Source: Penaeicola halotolerans
GTDB taxonomy: Bacteria; Bacteroidota; Bacteroidia; Cytophagales; Cyclobacteriaceae
Assembly (NCBI RefSeq): GCF_016464625.1
Contig: NZ_JAEAGO010000002.1
Location: 682,001-746,000, forward strand
Direction of reading: 5' to 3'
DNA: 64,000 bases
The translations under genes were made by a program, and so were the position numbers. Under the pieces are notes generated by a model. That model saw nothing but the letters and a program-made list of their open reading frames with translations, made no database searches and was not told the DNA's origin. Positions 7,992-17,091 of this stretch are shown here, one piece after another (positions within the stretch are counted from its first letter, which is position 1; every line of letters starts with the position of its first letter).

Positions 7992-9125
7992 ATGCAGTTT
8001 GCTGATATCAAAGGACTTCAAGACACCAAGCAGCACTTGGTCAATGCCATTAAGCATAACCATTTGGCGCATGCTTTACTATTTCTAGGTCCAGAGGGGA
8101 GTCCGAATCTGGCGATGGCACTTGCGATGGCTACCTACATCAACTGCGAAGATAAAGAGGAGGCAGATGCCTGTGGTGTATGTCCAAGTTGTCAAAAGAT
8201 GGCCAAACTCGTGCATCCAGATGTGAACTTCGTCTATCCAAGTGCCTCACGTAGCAAAGAAGATGAGGAAAAAGATCCCGATCCAGATAAGAAATCCGAT
8301 ATACAGTCTCTTTGGAGGCAGTTTTTGATCGATTTTCCTTATGGGAATATCAACGACTGGATGCGTCATACTGGTCTAGATAATAAGCAGCTCATCATCA
8401 GTGTAGGTGCTGCTCGTCAGATCGTCAAGACACTTAGTTTAAAATCCTTTGAGGGCGGCTACAAGATCATGTTGATCTGGCTTCCTGAGTTGATGAATAC
8501 CCAAGCAGCCAATGCAATTTTGAAAATACTCGAAGAGCCACCTGCCAAGACGCTCTTTTTCATGGTAGGAAATCACATTGAGCAGCTTCTGACTACGATA
8601 CGTTCACGTGTGCAAGTCGTCCAAGTGAGGTTGTTTTCTGATGAAGAGATCCTATCATACTTGTCGGAAGCAGGCATAGCTGAGCCTCGAGCAAGGGAAA
8701 TCGCAAGATTGGCTGATGGGAGCTTGAGAGAAGCTTACAGACTGCTTGAAGAAGATGAGGATGAAAGTACGCAGCAGTTTAAAACATGGATGAGACTCTG
8801 CTACAACTTCGACTTTACAGCTATAGTTAGGATGTCGGATGCGTTTTTCTCTATGACCAAAGAATCTCAAAAGGGACTTTTCTCTAGTGGTTTGGCTATC
8901 TTGCATGAATCCCTAGTCAAAGATGCAGCGGCAGATGAGCTGCTTAGGGTGCTAGGAGACGACTTGGTTTTTGTACAAAACTTCAGTAAAGTACTTACTG
9001 CAGATAAGATTTTAGCACTTTCTCAGCAGCTGAGCGAGTCGATTTATCACTTGGAGCGAAATGCGAATCCGAGGATCATATTTACTAATCTTTCTCTACA
9101 ACTGGGAAGGATCATGCGAACCTAA
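7992..9125 (+). CDS. holB: DNA polymerase III delta-prime subunit
   Basis: A 377-residue clamp-loader subunit. Motifs seen are LAHALLFLGPEGSPNLAMAL, a zinc module (C-x8-CGVCPSC), LMNTQAANAILKILEEPP and FFMVGNHIEQLLTTIRSRVQ. The Walker A loop is degenerate (GPEGSP instead of GxxGxGK), as in the ATPase-inactive delta-prime wrench of other bacteria, and the SRC arginine finger reads SRV. An acidic insert (SKEDEEKDPDPDKK) near residues 93-106 is unusual but is probably a surface loop. It follows the GlmU-like gene at 3 bases and is co-transcribed. Acts in the replisome to load the beta clamp. Confidence 0.93.
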   Translation: MQFADIKGLQDTKQHLVNAIKHNHLAHALLFLGPEGSPNLAMALAMATYINCEDKEEADACGVCPSCQKMAKLVHPDVNFVYPSASRSKEDEEKDPDPDKKSDIQSLWRQFLIDFPYGNINDWMRHTGLDNKQLIISVGAARQIVKTLSLKSFEGGYKIMLIWLPELMNTQAANAILKILEEPPAKTLFFMVGNHIEQLLTTIRSRVQVVQVRLFSDEEILSYLSEAGIAEPRAREIARLADGSLREAYRLLEEDEDESTQQFKTWMRLCYNFDFTAIVRMSDAFFSMTKESQKGLFSSGLAILHESLVKDAAADELLRVLGDDLVFVQNFSKVLTADKILALSQQLSESIYHLERNANPRIIFTNLSLQLGRIMRT

Positions 9126-9136
9126 AGATATGCTTC

Positions 9137-9565
9137 ATGAAAATCATCGGGAGAAAAGAGCGAATTCACTTGCCTGATTGGGGAGTGAAAAACATCATAG
9201 CAAAAGTAGATACTGGTGCTTATACAAGCTCAATACACTGTAGCCATATAGCCGTAGATGATGGAGGTGTTCTGCACTTTGTGGTACTTGACCCTTCGCA
9301 TAAGCAGTACAAGAATACAGTTCAGCAGACCAGTACTTACGAGGTCAAAAAAGTAACGAGCTCCTCAGGTCAGTCCGAGATGCGATACAAAGTCAAAACC
9401 CGAGTAGTTATTTTTGAGGAGGAGATTGAAGCAGAATTTACGCTTACTAATCGTTCGGAGATGAAATATCCCATACTTTTGGGAAGAAAACTTCTCAAGG
9501 GTAGATTTCTAGTGGATGTCTCTAAAATGTACTTAGCCAAAAAGTCAAAGAGAACCGCGCTTTGA
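9137..9565 (+). CDS. RimB-like retropepsin-type protease ('ATP-dependent zinc protease' family)
   Basis: A 142-residue single-domain protein. It has the DTG-like motif AKVDTGAYTSSIHC near residues 22-35 and the second half LTNRSEMKYPILLGRKLLKG, with VDVSKMY at the end. Despite the historic family name, the fold is related to retroviral aspartic proteases, with the Asp of DTGA as the expected catalytic residue. The next gene is rimK, the ligase that adds glutamates to ribosomal protein S6. In Pseudomonas the linked RimB protein modulates this modification, so trimming or control of poly-glutamate tails is the likely job. Strong family call, inferred role. Confidence 0.87.
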   Translation: MKIIGRKERIHLPDWGVKNIIAKVDTGAYTSSIHCSHIAVDDGGVLHFVVLDPSHKQYKNTVQQTSTYEVKKVTSSSGQSEMRYKVKTRVVIFEEEIEAEFTLTNRSEMKYPILLGRKLLKGRFLVDVSKMYLAKKSKRTAL

Positions 9566-9608
9566 GCAAGTGAAGGCAATCCGCTCATTATTTTAAATCA
9601 GGAGAATT

Positions 9609-10514
9609 ATGAAAATCGCTATACTGTCCAGAAACTCAAACCTCTACTCTACCAAGAGATTAGTAGAGGCTATTCGTGAGCGAGGTCATGAAGCCTTAGT
9701 GATCGACCACATGATCTGTGACTTGATCATCGAGCAAGAGGGACCCTCTATTTGGTACAAAGGAGCCAAGCTGACTGATATAGATGCGATCATTCCAAGG
9801 ATTGGTGCTTCTGTTACTTTTTACGGTACAGCAGTAGTCCGACAGTTTGAAATGATGGGCGTATTTACAGCCATAGAATCACAAGCGATCGTACGCTCGA
9901 GGGATAAGCTTCGTAGCTTGCAGATTTTATCCCGATCAGGTCTAGGCATGCCAAAGACGGCTTTTACCAATTATTCCAAAGGAGAAAAAATGCTCGTAGA
10001 GCAAGTAGGTGGTGCACCACTGATCATTAAGTTACTAGAAGGTACACAAGGACTAGGGGTTGTTTTGGCCGAGACAAAAAAGGCCGCACAAAGTGTGATC
10101 GAAGCATTTCATGGATTAAAAGCTAGGATCATCGTCCAAGAATTTATCAAAGAAGCTAAAGGAGCAGATATCCGTGCCTTCATCGTCAATGGTGAGGTAG
10201 TAGGAGCGATGAAGCGCCAAGGAGTAGAAGGGGAGTTTCGCTCAAATCTCCATCGTGGAGGAAAGGCTGAAATCATCAAGCTAAGTAGAGAAGAGAAACA
10301 AGCAGCGCTCAAAGCAGCCAAATCCTTAGGACTTAATGTTGCTGGAGTTGACATGCTCCAGTCTGCAAGAGGACCGCTTATCCTAGAGGTCAACTCCTCT
10401 CCTGGTCTAGAGGGCATAGAGAAAGCCACGCAAGTCAATATCTCTGGCAAAATCGTAGAATACATCGAACAGGCAATAGAGACTAAAAAGAAAGTAAAAA
10501 AAATAAAAGCTTGA
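9609..10514 (+). CDS. rimK: Ribosomal protein S6 modification glutamate ligase
   Basis: A 301-residue ATP-grasp enzyme of typical RimK length. It begins [20 protein letters not shown] and shows [39 protein letters not shown], the ATP-binding [14 protein letters not shown] and the metal-binding [16 protein letters not shown]. RimK adds glutamate residues to the C-terminus of S6, using ATP. The last 10 residues are strongly basic (KKKVKKIKA). It lies 43 bases after the RimB-like gene and 1 base before hemC, within the operon. A different amino-acid acceptor cannot be excluded from sequence alone. Confidence 0.93.
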   Translation: MKIAILSRNSNLYSTKRLVEAIRERGHEALVIDHMICDLIIEQEGPSIWYKGAKLTDIDAIIPRIGASVTFYGTAVVRQFEMMGVFTAIESQAIVRSRDKLRSLQILSRSGLGMPKTAFTNYSKGEKMLVEQVGGAPLIIKLLEGTQGLGVVLAETKKAAQSVIEAFHGLKARIIVQEFIKEAKGADIRAFIVNGEVVGAMKRQGVEGEFRSNLHRGGKAEIIKLSREEKQAALKAAKSLGLNVAGVDMLQSARGPLILEVNSSPGLEGIEKATQVNISGKIVEYIEQAIETKKKVKKIKA

Positions 10515-10515
10515 A

Positions 10516-11454
10516 ATGAGTAAAGTAATCAAAATAGGCACGAGAGGGAGTAAGCTTGCTTTGTTTCAGGCGTATTATGTAGAGAAGTTGCTTAATATCT
10601 GTGGTCTACTTACCGAGATCGTGATCATCGATACCAAAGGAGATCAAATACTCGATGTGTCGATCGCTAAGATCGGGAGCAAAGGGGTTTTTACAGAAGA
10701 GTTGGAGGACAAGCTGAGTAGTGGAGAGATAGACATCGCAGTCCACAGTGCTAAAGATATGCAGTCAGTATTGCCTGAGGGATTTGAGTTGATCGCATTT
10801 ACAGAGCGCGAGGTGGTGAATGATATCATTCTCAGCCACCGCAAAGACATCAATATAGCAGATGCCAATAAACCGCTCACGTTAGGGACTTCCTCTACCC
10901 GTAGAGTAGCCATGCTCAAGCACTACTATCCACATGTGAAGACGGTAGATGTCAGAGGTAATTTACAAACGCGCGTAGCCAAGATGGAGGCCGGACTATG
11001 TGACGGACTTTTACTAGCATATGCTGGGGCGCACAGGATGGGTTTTGATGAGATGATCGCAGATAGATTGGATATAGGGAAATTTACTCCTGCAGTCGGT
11101 CAGGGTAGCATCGCTGTCGAGTGTGCTACTTCACTAGATCCTATGATCAAAGGTACGATCCGCAATGCTGTCAATCATCCAGAGACAGCCTATAGATTAT
11201 TAGCTGAACGCGCTTACCTCAGAGAGTTAGAGGGAGGGTGTAGTATCCCTGTTTTTGGATTGGCTACAGTTAGCGGGGCATCACTTTCACTTGAAGGAGG
11301 TATCGTGAGCTTAGATGGCCAGCAGATCATTCGTAAACAAGTCAGTGGTCCTCGTCATCAAGCAGAACAGCTTGGAGTGCAGCTAGCTGAAGCTGTGCTC
11401 ACTGCAGGTGGAGATCATATATTAAAGGAGATAAAAAGTCAACTCAATAAATAA
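10516..11454 (+). CDS. hemC: Hydroxymethylbilane synthase (porphobilinogen deaminase)
   Basis: A 312-residue enzyme of normal length. It starts with IKIGTRGSKLALFQAYYVE, contains VHSAKDMQSVLPEGFE, LGTSSTRRVAML and VDVRGNLQTRVAKME, and has Cys242 in ELEGGCSIPVFG as the attachment site of the dipyrromethane cofactor. It joins four porphobilinogens into hydroxymethylbilane for haem and other tetrapyrroles, in the cytosol. No other hem gene is nearby, so the pathway is dispersed. It sits between rimK (1-base gap) and a cyclophilin gene (8-base gap). Confidence 0.97.
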   Translation: MSKVIKIGTRGSKLALFQAYYVEKLLNICGLLTEIVIIDTKGDQILDVSIAKIGSKGVFTEELEDKLSSGEIDIAVHSAKDMQSVLPEGFELIAFTEREVVNDIILSHRKDINIADANKPLTLGTSSTRRVAMLKHYYPHVKTVDVRGNLQTRVAKMEAGLCDGLLLAYAGAHRMGFDEMIADRLDIGKFTPAVGQGSIAVECATSLDPMIKGTIRNAVNHPETAYRLLAERAYLRELEGGCSIPVFGLATVSGASLSLEGGIVSLDGQQIIRKQVSGPRHQAEQLGVQLAEAVLTAGGDHILKEIKSQLNK

Positions 11455-11462
11455 GTAGGAAG

Positions 11463-12299
11463 ATGAAAAAGATCGGTTTGATCCTCATATTGGCAGTGAT
11501 GTTCACTGCTTGTAAAACAGAAAAGGACTATCTAGTCACTATCCAAACGAGCTATGGCGATATGCAAGTGATTCTTTATGATGAGACGCCACAGCATAAA
11601 GCCAATTTTATCAAACTAGCAGAATCTGGGAGATATGATTCTACTATTTTTCATCGTGTGATCAAAGGCTTCATGATCCAAGGGGGAGATGTTTTCACCA
11701 AAGAAAAACTCAATCAAAGCGACATGTACACTGTACCTGCTGAGTTTGTAGCAGATAAGATCCACCGAAAAGGGGTCCTCTCTGCTGCGCGTATGGGAGA
11801 TAATGTCAACCCTGAAAAAGCCTCTAGTGGCTGTCAGTTTTATATAGTCCAAGGGATGGTCTGGGATAAAGATCAGCTGCTAACGGACATGAGGAAGCTC
11901 AATCAGTATCTAGGTACGTTCATCACCATGGAGAGCAATCAAGCTCTGGCAGATGAGTACACTAAGATCTATGAAACAGGTGACAAGGATGCACTCAATG
12001 ATTTCATCTTTAGTCTCAAACCAAAAGTAGAAACTTACTATGGTATAGACTTATCTCTCAAGAAAACACCTCAGCAAATAGAAACTTATACAACCGTAGG
12101 TGGTACGCCACATTTGGATGGAGAGTATACTGTATTTGGTGAGGTGATCAAAGGTCTAGAAGTGATCGATCAGATAGCTGATCAAGAGACAGGAAGGGCG
12201 GATAAGCCTCTTCAGGATATTTTTATGAAAATGAAAGTAGAGCAGCTTTCCAAAGCTAAGATTACGAAAGAATACGGCTATCAATATGAGCAAAAGTAA
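11463..12299 (+). CDS. Cyclophilin-type peptidyl-prolyl isomerase, lipoprotein
   Basis: A 278-residue protein. The N-terminus is a lipoprotein signal with lipobox FTAC (Cys17), so it should sit in a periplasm-facing membrane leaflet. The cyclophilin domain shows IFHRVIKGFMIQGGD and SGCQFYIVQG, and closes with GEYTVFGEVIKGLEVIDQIA. A helical insert of about 75 residues (roughly 138-215) splits the domain and makes it longer than a minimal cyclophilin of about 165 residues. It is expected to assist folding of exported proteins. Its last 14 bases overlap the next gene, which indicates translational coupling. Confidence 0.93.
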   Translation: MKKIGLILILAVMFTACKTEKDYLVTIQTSYGDMQVILYDETPQHKANFIKLAESGRYDSTIFHRVIKGFMIQGGDVFTKEKLNQSDMYTVPAEFVADKIHRKGVLSAARMGDNVNPEKASSGCQFYIVQGMVWDKDQLLTDMRKLNQYLGTFITMESNQALADEYTKIYETGDKDALNDFIFSLKPKVETYYGIDLSLKKTPQQIETYTTVGGTPHLDGEYTVFGEVIKGLEVIDQIADQETGRADKPLQDIFMKMKVEQLSKAKITKEYGYQYEQK

Positions 12300-13203
12300 A
12301 AGAGTAGTTTTGGTCACGGGAGCCAATGGGCTTTTGGGGCAAAAACTACTTGTACAACTTTCAAATGACCCATCTATAGAGCTACATGCTACTGGAAGAG
12401 GTGTCCGTAGATTGAAGGATCAAGGAGCTTATACCTATCATGTGGCAGATCTATCGCTCGCAGCAGATGTCGATCGTATGATTGATCAGATCCAGCCTGA
12501 TAGTATCATCCATGGGGCAGCTATGACCAATGTAGACCAATGCGAGACAGATCGTGAAGGATGCTATGCGGCCAATGTCACCGCTGTCAAAAACCTACTT
12601 GAGGCAGCAGCAAAGTATCAAAGCTACTTTTTACTAGTCAGCACTGATTTTATTTTTGATGGATTTGACGGGCCTTATGACGAGTCCGCAGAGGCAAATC
12701 CTCTGAGCTATTATGGTGAAAGTAAACTACTTGCTGAGCAGCTGGTACAGGCGTATACAGGGTCGTGGGGTATCGCTAGGACAGTACTTGTTTATGGAAT
12801 TGCAGAGGACCTTAGTAGATCAAATATTGTGCTTTGGGTAAAGAAAAGTCTGGAAGAAGGAAAACCTATACAAGTAGTCGATGATCAGTGGAGGACACCT
12901 ACTTTGGCAGAGGATCTGGCTACAGGATGTTTATTGATGGAAGAGACGCTCGCTACAGGTATTTATAATATTTCTGGAAAAGAGTTGATGACGCCCTATG
13001 AAATAGCATTACAGATAGCTGATTTCTTTAAATTAGACATAAAGCTCATCCAGCGAGTAGATGGCTCTATATTTACACAGACGGCTAAGCGTCCTGCTAA
13101 AACAGGTTTTATCATCAAAAAAGCACAAGAAAAGCTGGGTTTTCAGCCACATACTTTTGTGGAGGGAGTTGCTATTTTGGCAAAACAGCTTAATTTAGCC
13201 TAA
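12286..13203 (+). CDS. RmlD-like NAD(P)-dependent sugar reductase (extended SDR)
   Basis: A 305-residue Rossmann protein with the nucleotide motif VTGANGLLGQKLL near the start, HGAAMTNVDQCE, LLVSTDFIFDG and the catalytic YYGESK (Tyr-x3-Lys). The DGFDGPYDESAEANPLSYYG block is typical of dTDP-4-dehydrorhamnose reductase (RfbD/RmlD). No other rhamnose genes are linked, so it may act on a related sugar nucleotide. The start lies inside the end of the cyclophilin gene. It is the last gene of the run that began with the GlmU-like gene. Confidence 0.85.
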   Translation: MSKSKRVVLVTGANGLLGQKLLVQLSNDPSIELHATGRGVRRLKDQGAYTYHVADLSLAADVDRMIDQIQPDSIIHGAAMTNVDQCETDREGCYAANVTAVKNLLEAAAKYQSYFLLVSTDFIFDGFDGPYDESAEANPLSYYGESKLLAEQLVQAYTGSWGIARTVLVYGIAEDLSRSNIVLWVKKSLEEGKPIQVVDDQWRTPTLAEDLATGCLLMEETLATGIYNISGKELMTPYEIALQIADFFKLDIKLIQRVDGSIFTQTAKRPAKTGFIIKKAQEKLGFQPHTFVEGVAILAKQLNLA

Positions 13204-13248
13204 ATTTTAATATTGCATAATTAAACCAAACACCTTAAACTAAACAAT

Positions 13249-14643
13249 ATGGCAGCAATTCCTGATGCAGATAACAGAGGACAATGGGGCTCAAAATTTG
13301 GGTTTATCATGGCCGCAGCCGGATCGGCAGTAGGTCTGGGTAATATTTGGAGATTTCCATACGTGACTGGTATGAATGGCGGTGGTGCCTTCGTCATGGT
13401 CTATGTACTCTGCGTGATCCTGATAGGCGTTCCTTTACTTTTCACTGAGATGGGCTTGGGTAGCTTTACTCGCAAGAGTACTATCGGAGCTTTCAAAAAA
13501 ACTGGTGCTAATCCATTTTGGATGGGTACAGGCGCTATTTTAGCCTTGTTAGTTAGCTTTTTCGTGCTTTCCTACTATGGCGTGATCGCAGGATGGACGA
13601 TCGGTTATATCTTCAAGTCACTTTCTGGCTCTACACAGCCATTTGAGGCTTTTGCTTCAAATCCGATGTATACGATTCCCTTGATGGCAGTTTTTACTTT
13701 GGTTACTATAGTCATCATCCTTGGGGGAGTATCTGGGGGTATCGAGAAGGCAGCCAAAGTATTGATGCCAGTATTATTTATCCTGATCATCACTGTAGCT
13801 ATTCGTAGTTTGATGCTGCCAGGTGCTATGGCTGGAGTGGAGTTTTATTTGAATCCTGATTTCAGTAAAATCAATGCCAATGTGATTCTTGCAGCCTTAG
13901 GACAAGCCTTTTTCTCCATGAGTATTGGTTGGGGTATCATGATTACCTATGGTTCATACTTACCTAAGTCATCTGATATTGTTTCAAGTGGTATTTGGGT
14001 TGGATTTATGGATTCAGCGGTAGCGATCCTAGCAGGATTTATGATTTTCCCAGCGGTATTTGCCTATGGTAAAAGTCCAGAGGCTGGACCTACGCTTGTT
14101 TTCCAAGTGTTACCTGAGATTTTTGCAGATATGCCAGGTGGTGCGATCATCGGAGCGATTTTCTTCTTGCTCCTCACTGTGGCAGCTTTGACTTCATCTA
14201 TCTCGATGCTTGAAGTACCAGCTTCATATTTTATAGATGAGAAAAAGTGGAGCAGAAAGAAAGCTGCTTGGGTAGTAGGTGCTATGGTATTCTTAGTAGG
14301 TATCCCATCTGCGCTTTCTGCGGGAGGATCAGCTTTCTTTACAGATATGAAGGTGACTGTCTTTGGTGGTACAGAGGTCAAAGGTTTCCTAGATATCTTA
14401 GACTACTTCTTTGGTACGTTCTTTATAGTAGTAGTAGCATTGGTGACTTGCGTATATGTAGCTTGGAAAATGCCGATCGCTAATATCGTCAATGAGCTTT
14501 CTTATGGGTCGAAAATGTTTGATCCAAATACCCTAGCTTCTAAGACATTTGTCTTTTTTATCAGATTCGTATGTCCAATCACTATAGCGGCAGTATTACT
14601 CAATATGATGGGCATCTTTGGTGTGTTCTCTGGTGGAGGTTGA
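13249..14643 (+). CDS. Sodium-dependent neurotransmitter-symporter (NSS/SNF) family transporter
   Basis: A 464-residue membrane protein with about 11-12 predicted spans in the LeuT fold. The signature near residues 14-40 (WGSKFGFIMAAAGSAVGLGN, then IWRFPY) carries the conserved unwound helix 1 that binds sodium and substrate. Further NSS segments are LGQAFFSMSIGWGIMITYGSY and SSISMLEVPASYFIDE. Such proteins import amino acids or related amines with Na+. The substrate cannot be told from sequence. It has its own terminator and a 45-base gap to the upstream operon. Confidence 0.93.
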   Translation: MAAIPDADNRGQWGSKFGFIMAAAGSAVGLGNIWRFPYVTGMNGGGAFVMVYVLCVILIGVPLLFTEMGLGSFTRKSTIGAFKKTGANPFWMGTGAILALLVSFFVLSYYGVIAGWTIGYIFKSLSGSTQPFEAFASNPMYTIPLMAVFTLVTIVIILGGVSGGIEKAAKVLMPVLFILIITVAIRSLMLPGAMAGVEFYLNPDFSKINANVILAALGQAFFSMSIGWGIMITYGSYLPKSSDIVSSGIWVGFMDSAVAILAGFMIFPAVFAYGKSPEAGPTLVFQVLPEIFADMPGGAIIGAIFFLLLTVAALTSSISMLEVPASYFIDEKKWSRKKAAWVVGAMVFLVGIPSALSAGGSAFFTDMKVTVFGGTEVKGFLDILDYFFGTFFIVVVALVTCVYVAWKMPIANIVNELSYGSKMFDPNTLASKTFVFFIRFVCPITIAAVLLNMMGIFGVFSGGG

Positions 14644-14670
14644 TATGATTAACATAAAAAAATAAAAACT

Positions 14671-14704
14671 AACCCTGCTGACTATCAGTGGGGTTTTGTT
14701 TTTA
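14671..14704 (+). terminator. Intrinsic terminator after the NSS transporter
   Basis: The outer stem AACCC/GGGTT and inner stem CTGA/TCAG surround a 3-base loop and are followed by a T-rich run. Confidence 0.75.
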
Positions 14705-14795
14705 TATTCCTTTTATCTTTTGATTTAGGCTCTTTTTGGAATAGTGTTTGCCGATTGTTACATGTTATACAAACCAAATCTTAAATTTTAATATC

Positions 14796-15383
14796 ATGAA
14801 AAAGATTATTTTAGCAATTGCCGCATTGTTTACTGTAGGTATGGTACAGGCGCAAGACTTTTCGATCGGTCCTAAGATTGGTGTTAGTACTACTAATATT
14901 AAAGTAGATTCTGACCAGTTTGAGAGTGGAGATTCGAAGATGGGTTATCACGTAGGTGCTTTTGCCAGAGTAGGCATTGGTTCATTTTTCTTACAGCCAG
15001 AGGTGCTTTATGTGAATTCGGGTGGAGAGATCAGAGAGCGTCAAGGACTTAACTCTAGATCATATGACGTAAGATTCAATAAAATAGATGTACCTGTAAT
15101 GGCGGGTTTTAGATTTGCAGAGGTCTTTAGAATTCAAGCTGGCCCTGTTGCTAGCATTCTTTTGAATAGTGACGTAAGTGATGAGTTTCAGCAATTGTTC
15201 AATCCTGACTACAATAGGACTACTTTAGGCTATCAGGCAGGTATAGGACTTGACTTGGCTAACCTAGTGGTAGACTTAAAGTACGAAGGAAACTTAAGCA
15301 AAGCAGGTGAAGAACTTGGTGGATTTGCTACAGATCAGAGAGTGAATCAGTTGATCTTGAGTGTTGGTTTTAGAATATTCTAA
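14796..15383 (+). CDS. Outer-membrane beta-barrel protein, porin-like
   Basis: A 195-residue protein from the Met at 14796, chosen because it gives a clean signal peptide (MKKIILAIAALFTVGMVQAQ); an in-frame Met at 14748 would add 16 unlikely residues. The mature part alternates polar and hydrophobic residues (SIGPKIGVSTTNIKV, GYHVGAFARVGIGSFFLQPE) and ends FRIF with a terminal Phe, as in eight-stranded OmpX/OmpA-like barrels common in Bacteroidota. It stands alone between two terminators. Function unknown; possible structural or adhesion role. Confidence 0.85.
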   Translation: MKKIILAIAALFTVGMVQAQDFSIGPKIGVSTTNIKVDSDQFESGDSKMGYHVGAFARVGIGSFFLQPEVLYVNSGGEIRERQGLNSRSYDVRFNKIDVPVMAGFRFAEVFRIQAGPVASILLNSDVSDEFQQLFNPDYNRTTLGYQAGIGLDLANLVVDLKYEGNLSKAGEELGGFATDQRVNQLILSVGFRIF

Positions 15384-15407
15384 TCCACTTTCAAAGTAAT
15401 AAATGAG

Positions 15408-15438
15408 AAAGCTCCGAAGATATCTTCGGAGCTTTTTT
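15408..15438. terminator. Bidirectional terminator between convergent genes
   Basis: A fully self-complementary 28-base hairpin (AAAGCTCCGAAGAT and its complement) has a T-run on the plus side and an A-run on the other. It serves the barrel gene (plus) and the oxidoreductase gene (minus). Confidence 0.88.
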
Positions 15439-15442
15439 GTTG

Positions 15443-16912
15443 TTAGGCTTTTCCTAGTGTCCAGCCTGATCTATATTCTCTCCTGACAAATTGATTGGCC
15501 AGATCGAAGTTGGTCACTTTCATGTTTGGACCATCCCATAGGAGTTTGATATATCTGCCTGGGTAGTTGTATCTATTAGGTTCTCCATCTCTTGCTACTC
15601 TGATATCATAGCTTCTGATAGCTAGATTTCCCATCAAAACTGATTCAGTTAACGGGCCTGCTATGGAAAATGGCGAACTGAGTAGGTTAAACGGCTCACT
15701 GCCATATCCAGCGATGCAGGCATCCACCCACTGCTTATAGTGTCCAGCTTCACCATCAGCTACTCTAGGGATACTTACTGGTAGATTAGTTTCTTTGGTT
15801 TTAGAGGTAGGTAGTAGTTGTGGGTTTCTACCGTATGTAGAGCACATCATTTTACCTTTGGTGCCTTCTATGATCACACCATTACCTCCATCTCCCATGA
15901 GTTCGTTAGGCCCTAGTTCTTCGGGTCTGGTAGGCTGTATACCACCATCCATCCAGTGAAACTCAATATCAGGCTTTCCAGCTTGTTTGAAAAGTAGGGT
16001 GATATGTGAAGATGGAGGACAGCTTTCAGGGAAGTATCCTCTTTGAAATTCATCCACATAGACAGAACCTACACTTGCCTGAGCTTCGCTCGGATAGCCC
16101 AATCCCAACACTCTGAAAGGAGGCTCCATGATGTGACAGGCCATGTCTCCAAGCGCTCCCGTACCATAATCCCACCAGCCTCGCCAGTTGAAAGGCACGA
16201 GCTTTTCTACATAGTCTTTATAAGGAGCGGTTCCTAACCACAGGTCCCAATCGAGATCAGCTGGAGGAGTGACTTGATTTTTTGACCATGGGATGCCTTG
16301 CGGCCAAACTGGTCTATCTGTCCAGCAATAGACACGTGTAGCTTCTCCGATAAGTCCAGCATTATACCATTCCATCATTTGGCGCACACCATCACCAGAA
16401 GATCCTTGATTACCCATTTGTGTGACTACTTTGTATTTTTCTGCTGCTTGGGTGAGCATTCTAGCTTCGTAGATATCATGTGTCATTGGCTTTTGTACGT
16501 ATACATGCTTGCCAAGCTCCATAGCAGCCATGGCTTGCACCGCATGGTTATGATCTGGAGTCGATACGGTGACCGCATCTATGTTTTTATGCTCTTTGTC
16601 GAGCATCTCGCGAAAGTCTTTGTAGTATTTGGCTTTAGGGAAATCTTTGCGAGCATTAGCTGCTCGTCTATCATCCACATCACAAAGGAAGGCTATGTCG
16701 GCATTACCAGCATTGAATACACCCTTGATATCATTGTAGCCCATACCGCCTGCTCCTATCCCAGCTACTCTGAGCCGATCACTTGGAGCGACAAATCCAG
16801 GTCCACCGAGTACATGTCTTGGTAAAAAATAAAATCCTGCTAGAGCTGTAGCAGTTCCTTTGATGAAGTTTCTTCTAGAGTCTCCATTTGGAGTTTTCTT
16901 GTCCTTTTTCAT
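15443..16912 (-). CDS. Tat-exported Gfo/Idh/MocA-family oxidoreductase
   Basis: A 489-residue protein. It begins with a twin-arginine signal (SRRNFIKGTATALAGFYFLP), which predicts export of a folded, cofactor-loaded enzyme. The Rossmann part reads RVAGIGAGGMGYNDIKGV, followed by DAVTVSTPDHNHAVQAMAAM and GKHVYVQKPMTHDIYEAR, the EKP-like motif that holds the catalytic Lys. The C-terminal alpha/beta domain contains WDYGTGALGDMACHIME. Such secreted members act on sugars, some as glycosidases through NAD-dependent redox steps. Substrate unknown. It lies about 180 bases downstream of the beta-propeller gene, with a terminator between. Confidence 0.92.
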   Translation of the reverse strand: MKKDKKTPNGDSRRNFIKGTATALAGFYFLPRHVLGGPGFVAPSDRLRVAGIGAGGMGYNDIKGVFNAGNADIAFLCDVDDRRAANARKDFPKAKYYKDFREMLDKEHKNIDAVTVSTPDHNHAVQAMAAMELGKHVYVQKPMTHDIYEARMLTQAAEKYKVVTQMGNQGSSGDGVRQMMEWYNAGLIGEATRVYCWTDRPVWPQGIPWSKNQVTPPADLDWDLWLGTAPYKDYVEKLVPFNWRGWWDYGTGALGDMACHIMEPPFRVLGLGYPSEAQASVGSVYVDEFQRGYFPESCPPSSHITLLFKQAGKPDIEFHWMDGGIQPTRPEELGPNELMGDGGNGVIIEGTKGKMMCSTYGRNPQLLPTSKTKETNLPVSIPRVADGEAGHYKQWVDACIAGYGSEPFNLLSSPFSIAGPLTESVLMGNLAIRSYDIRVARDGEPNRYNYPGRYIKLLWDGPNMKVTNFDLANQFVRREYRSGWTLGKA

Positions 16913-17037
16913 ATCAATCGTTGGGTTTAGTGCTTGCTTTTCAAATCAATATAAGAAAATTATAAATGATTTACCTCTGATAAGTTGGCAGTGGTTGCCT
17001 TTCTAGTATTGAGTGGAGTTGATCAAAAGTTTAAAGC

Positions 17038-17072
17038 ATAAAAAAAGCCTCTCCTATATTGGGAGAGGCTAA
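17038..17072 (-). terminator. Intrinsic terminator of the beta-propeller gene
   Basis: The stem AGCCTCTCC/GGGAGAGGCT has a 6-base loop and, read on the minus strand, ends in seven T residues. It lies about 20 bases past the stop codon. Confidence 0.88.
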
Positions 17073-17091
17073 AATACATGAGCTTTGAAAT

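Noticed and set aside
12286-13203. A dTDP-rhamnose biosynthesis cluster around the RmlD-like gene
   Set aside because: No rmlA, rmlB or rmlC and no glycosyltransferases are adjacent; the neighbours are housekeeping genes.
16298-16825. 175-codon open frame opposite the Tat-exported oxidoreductase
   Set aside because: The minus-strand gene is well supported; the plus frame is rich in His, Cys and Trp without pattern.
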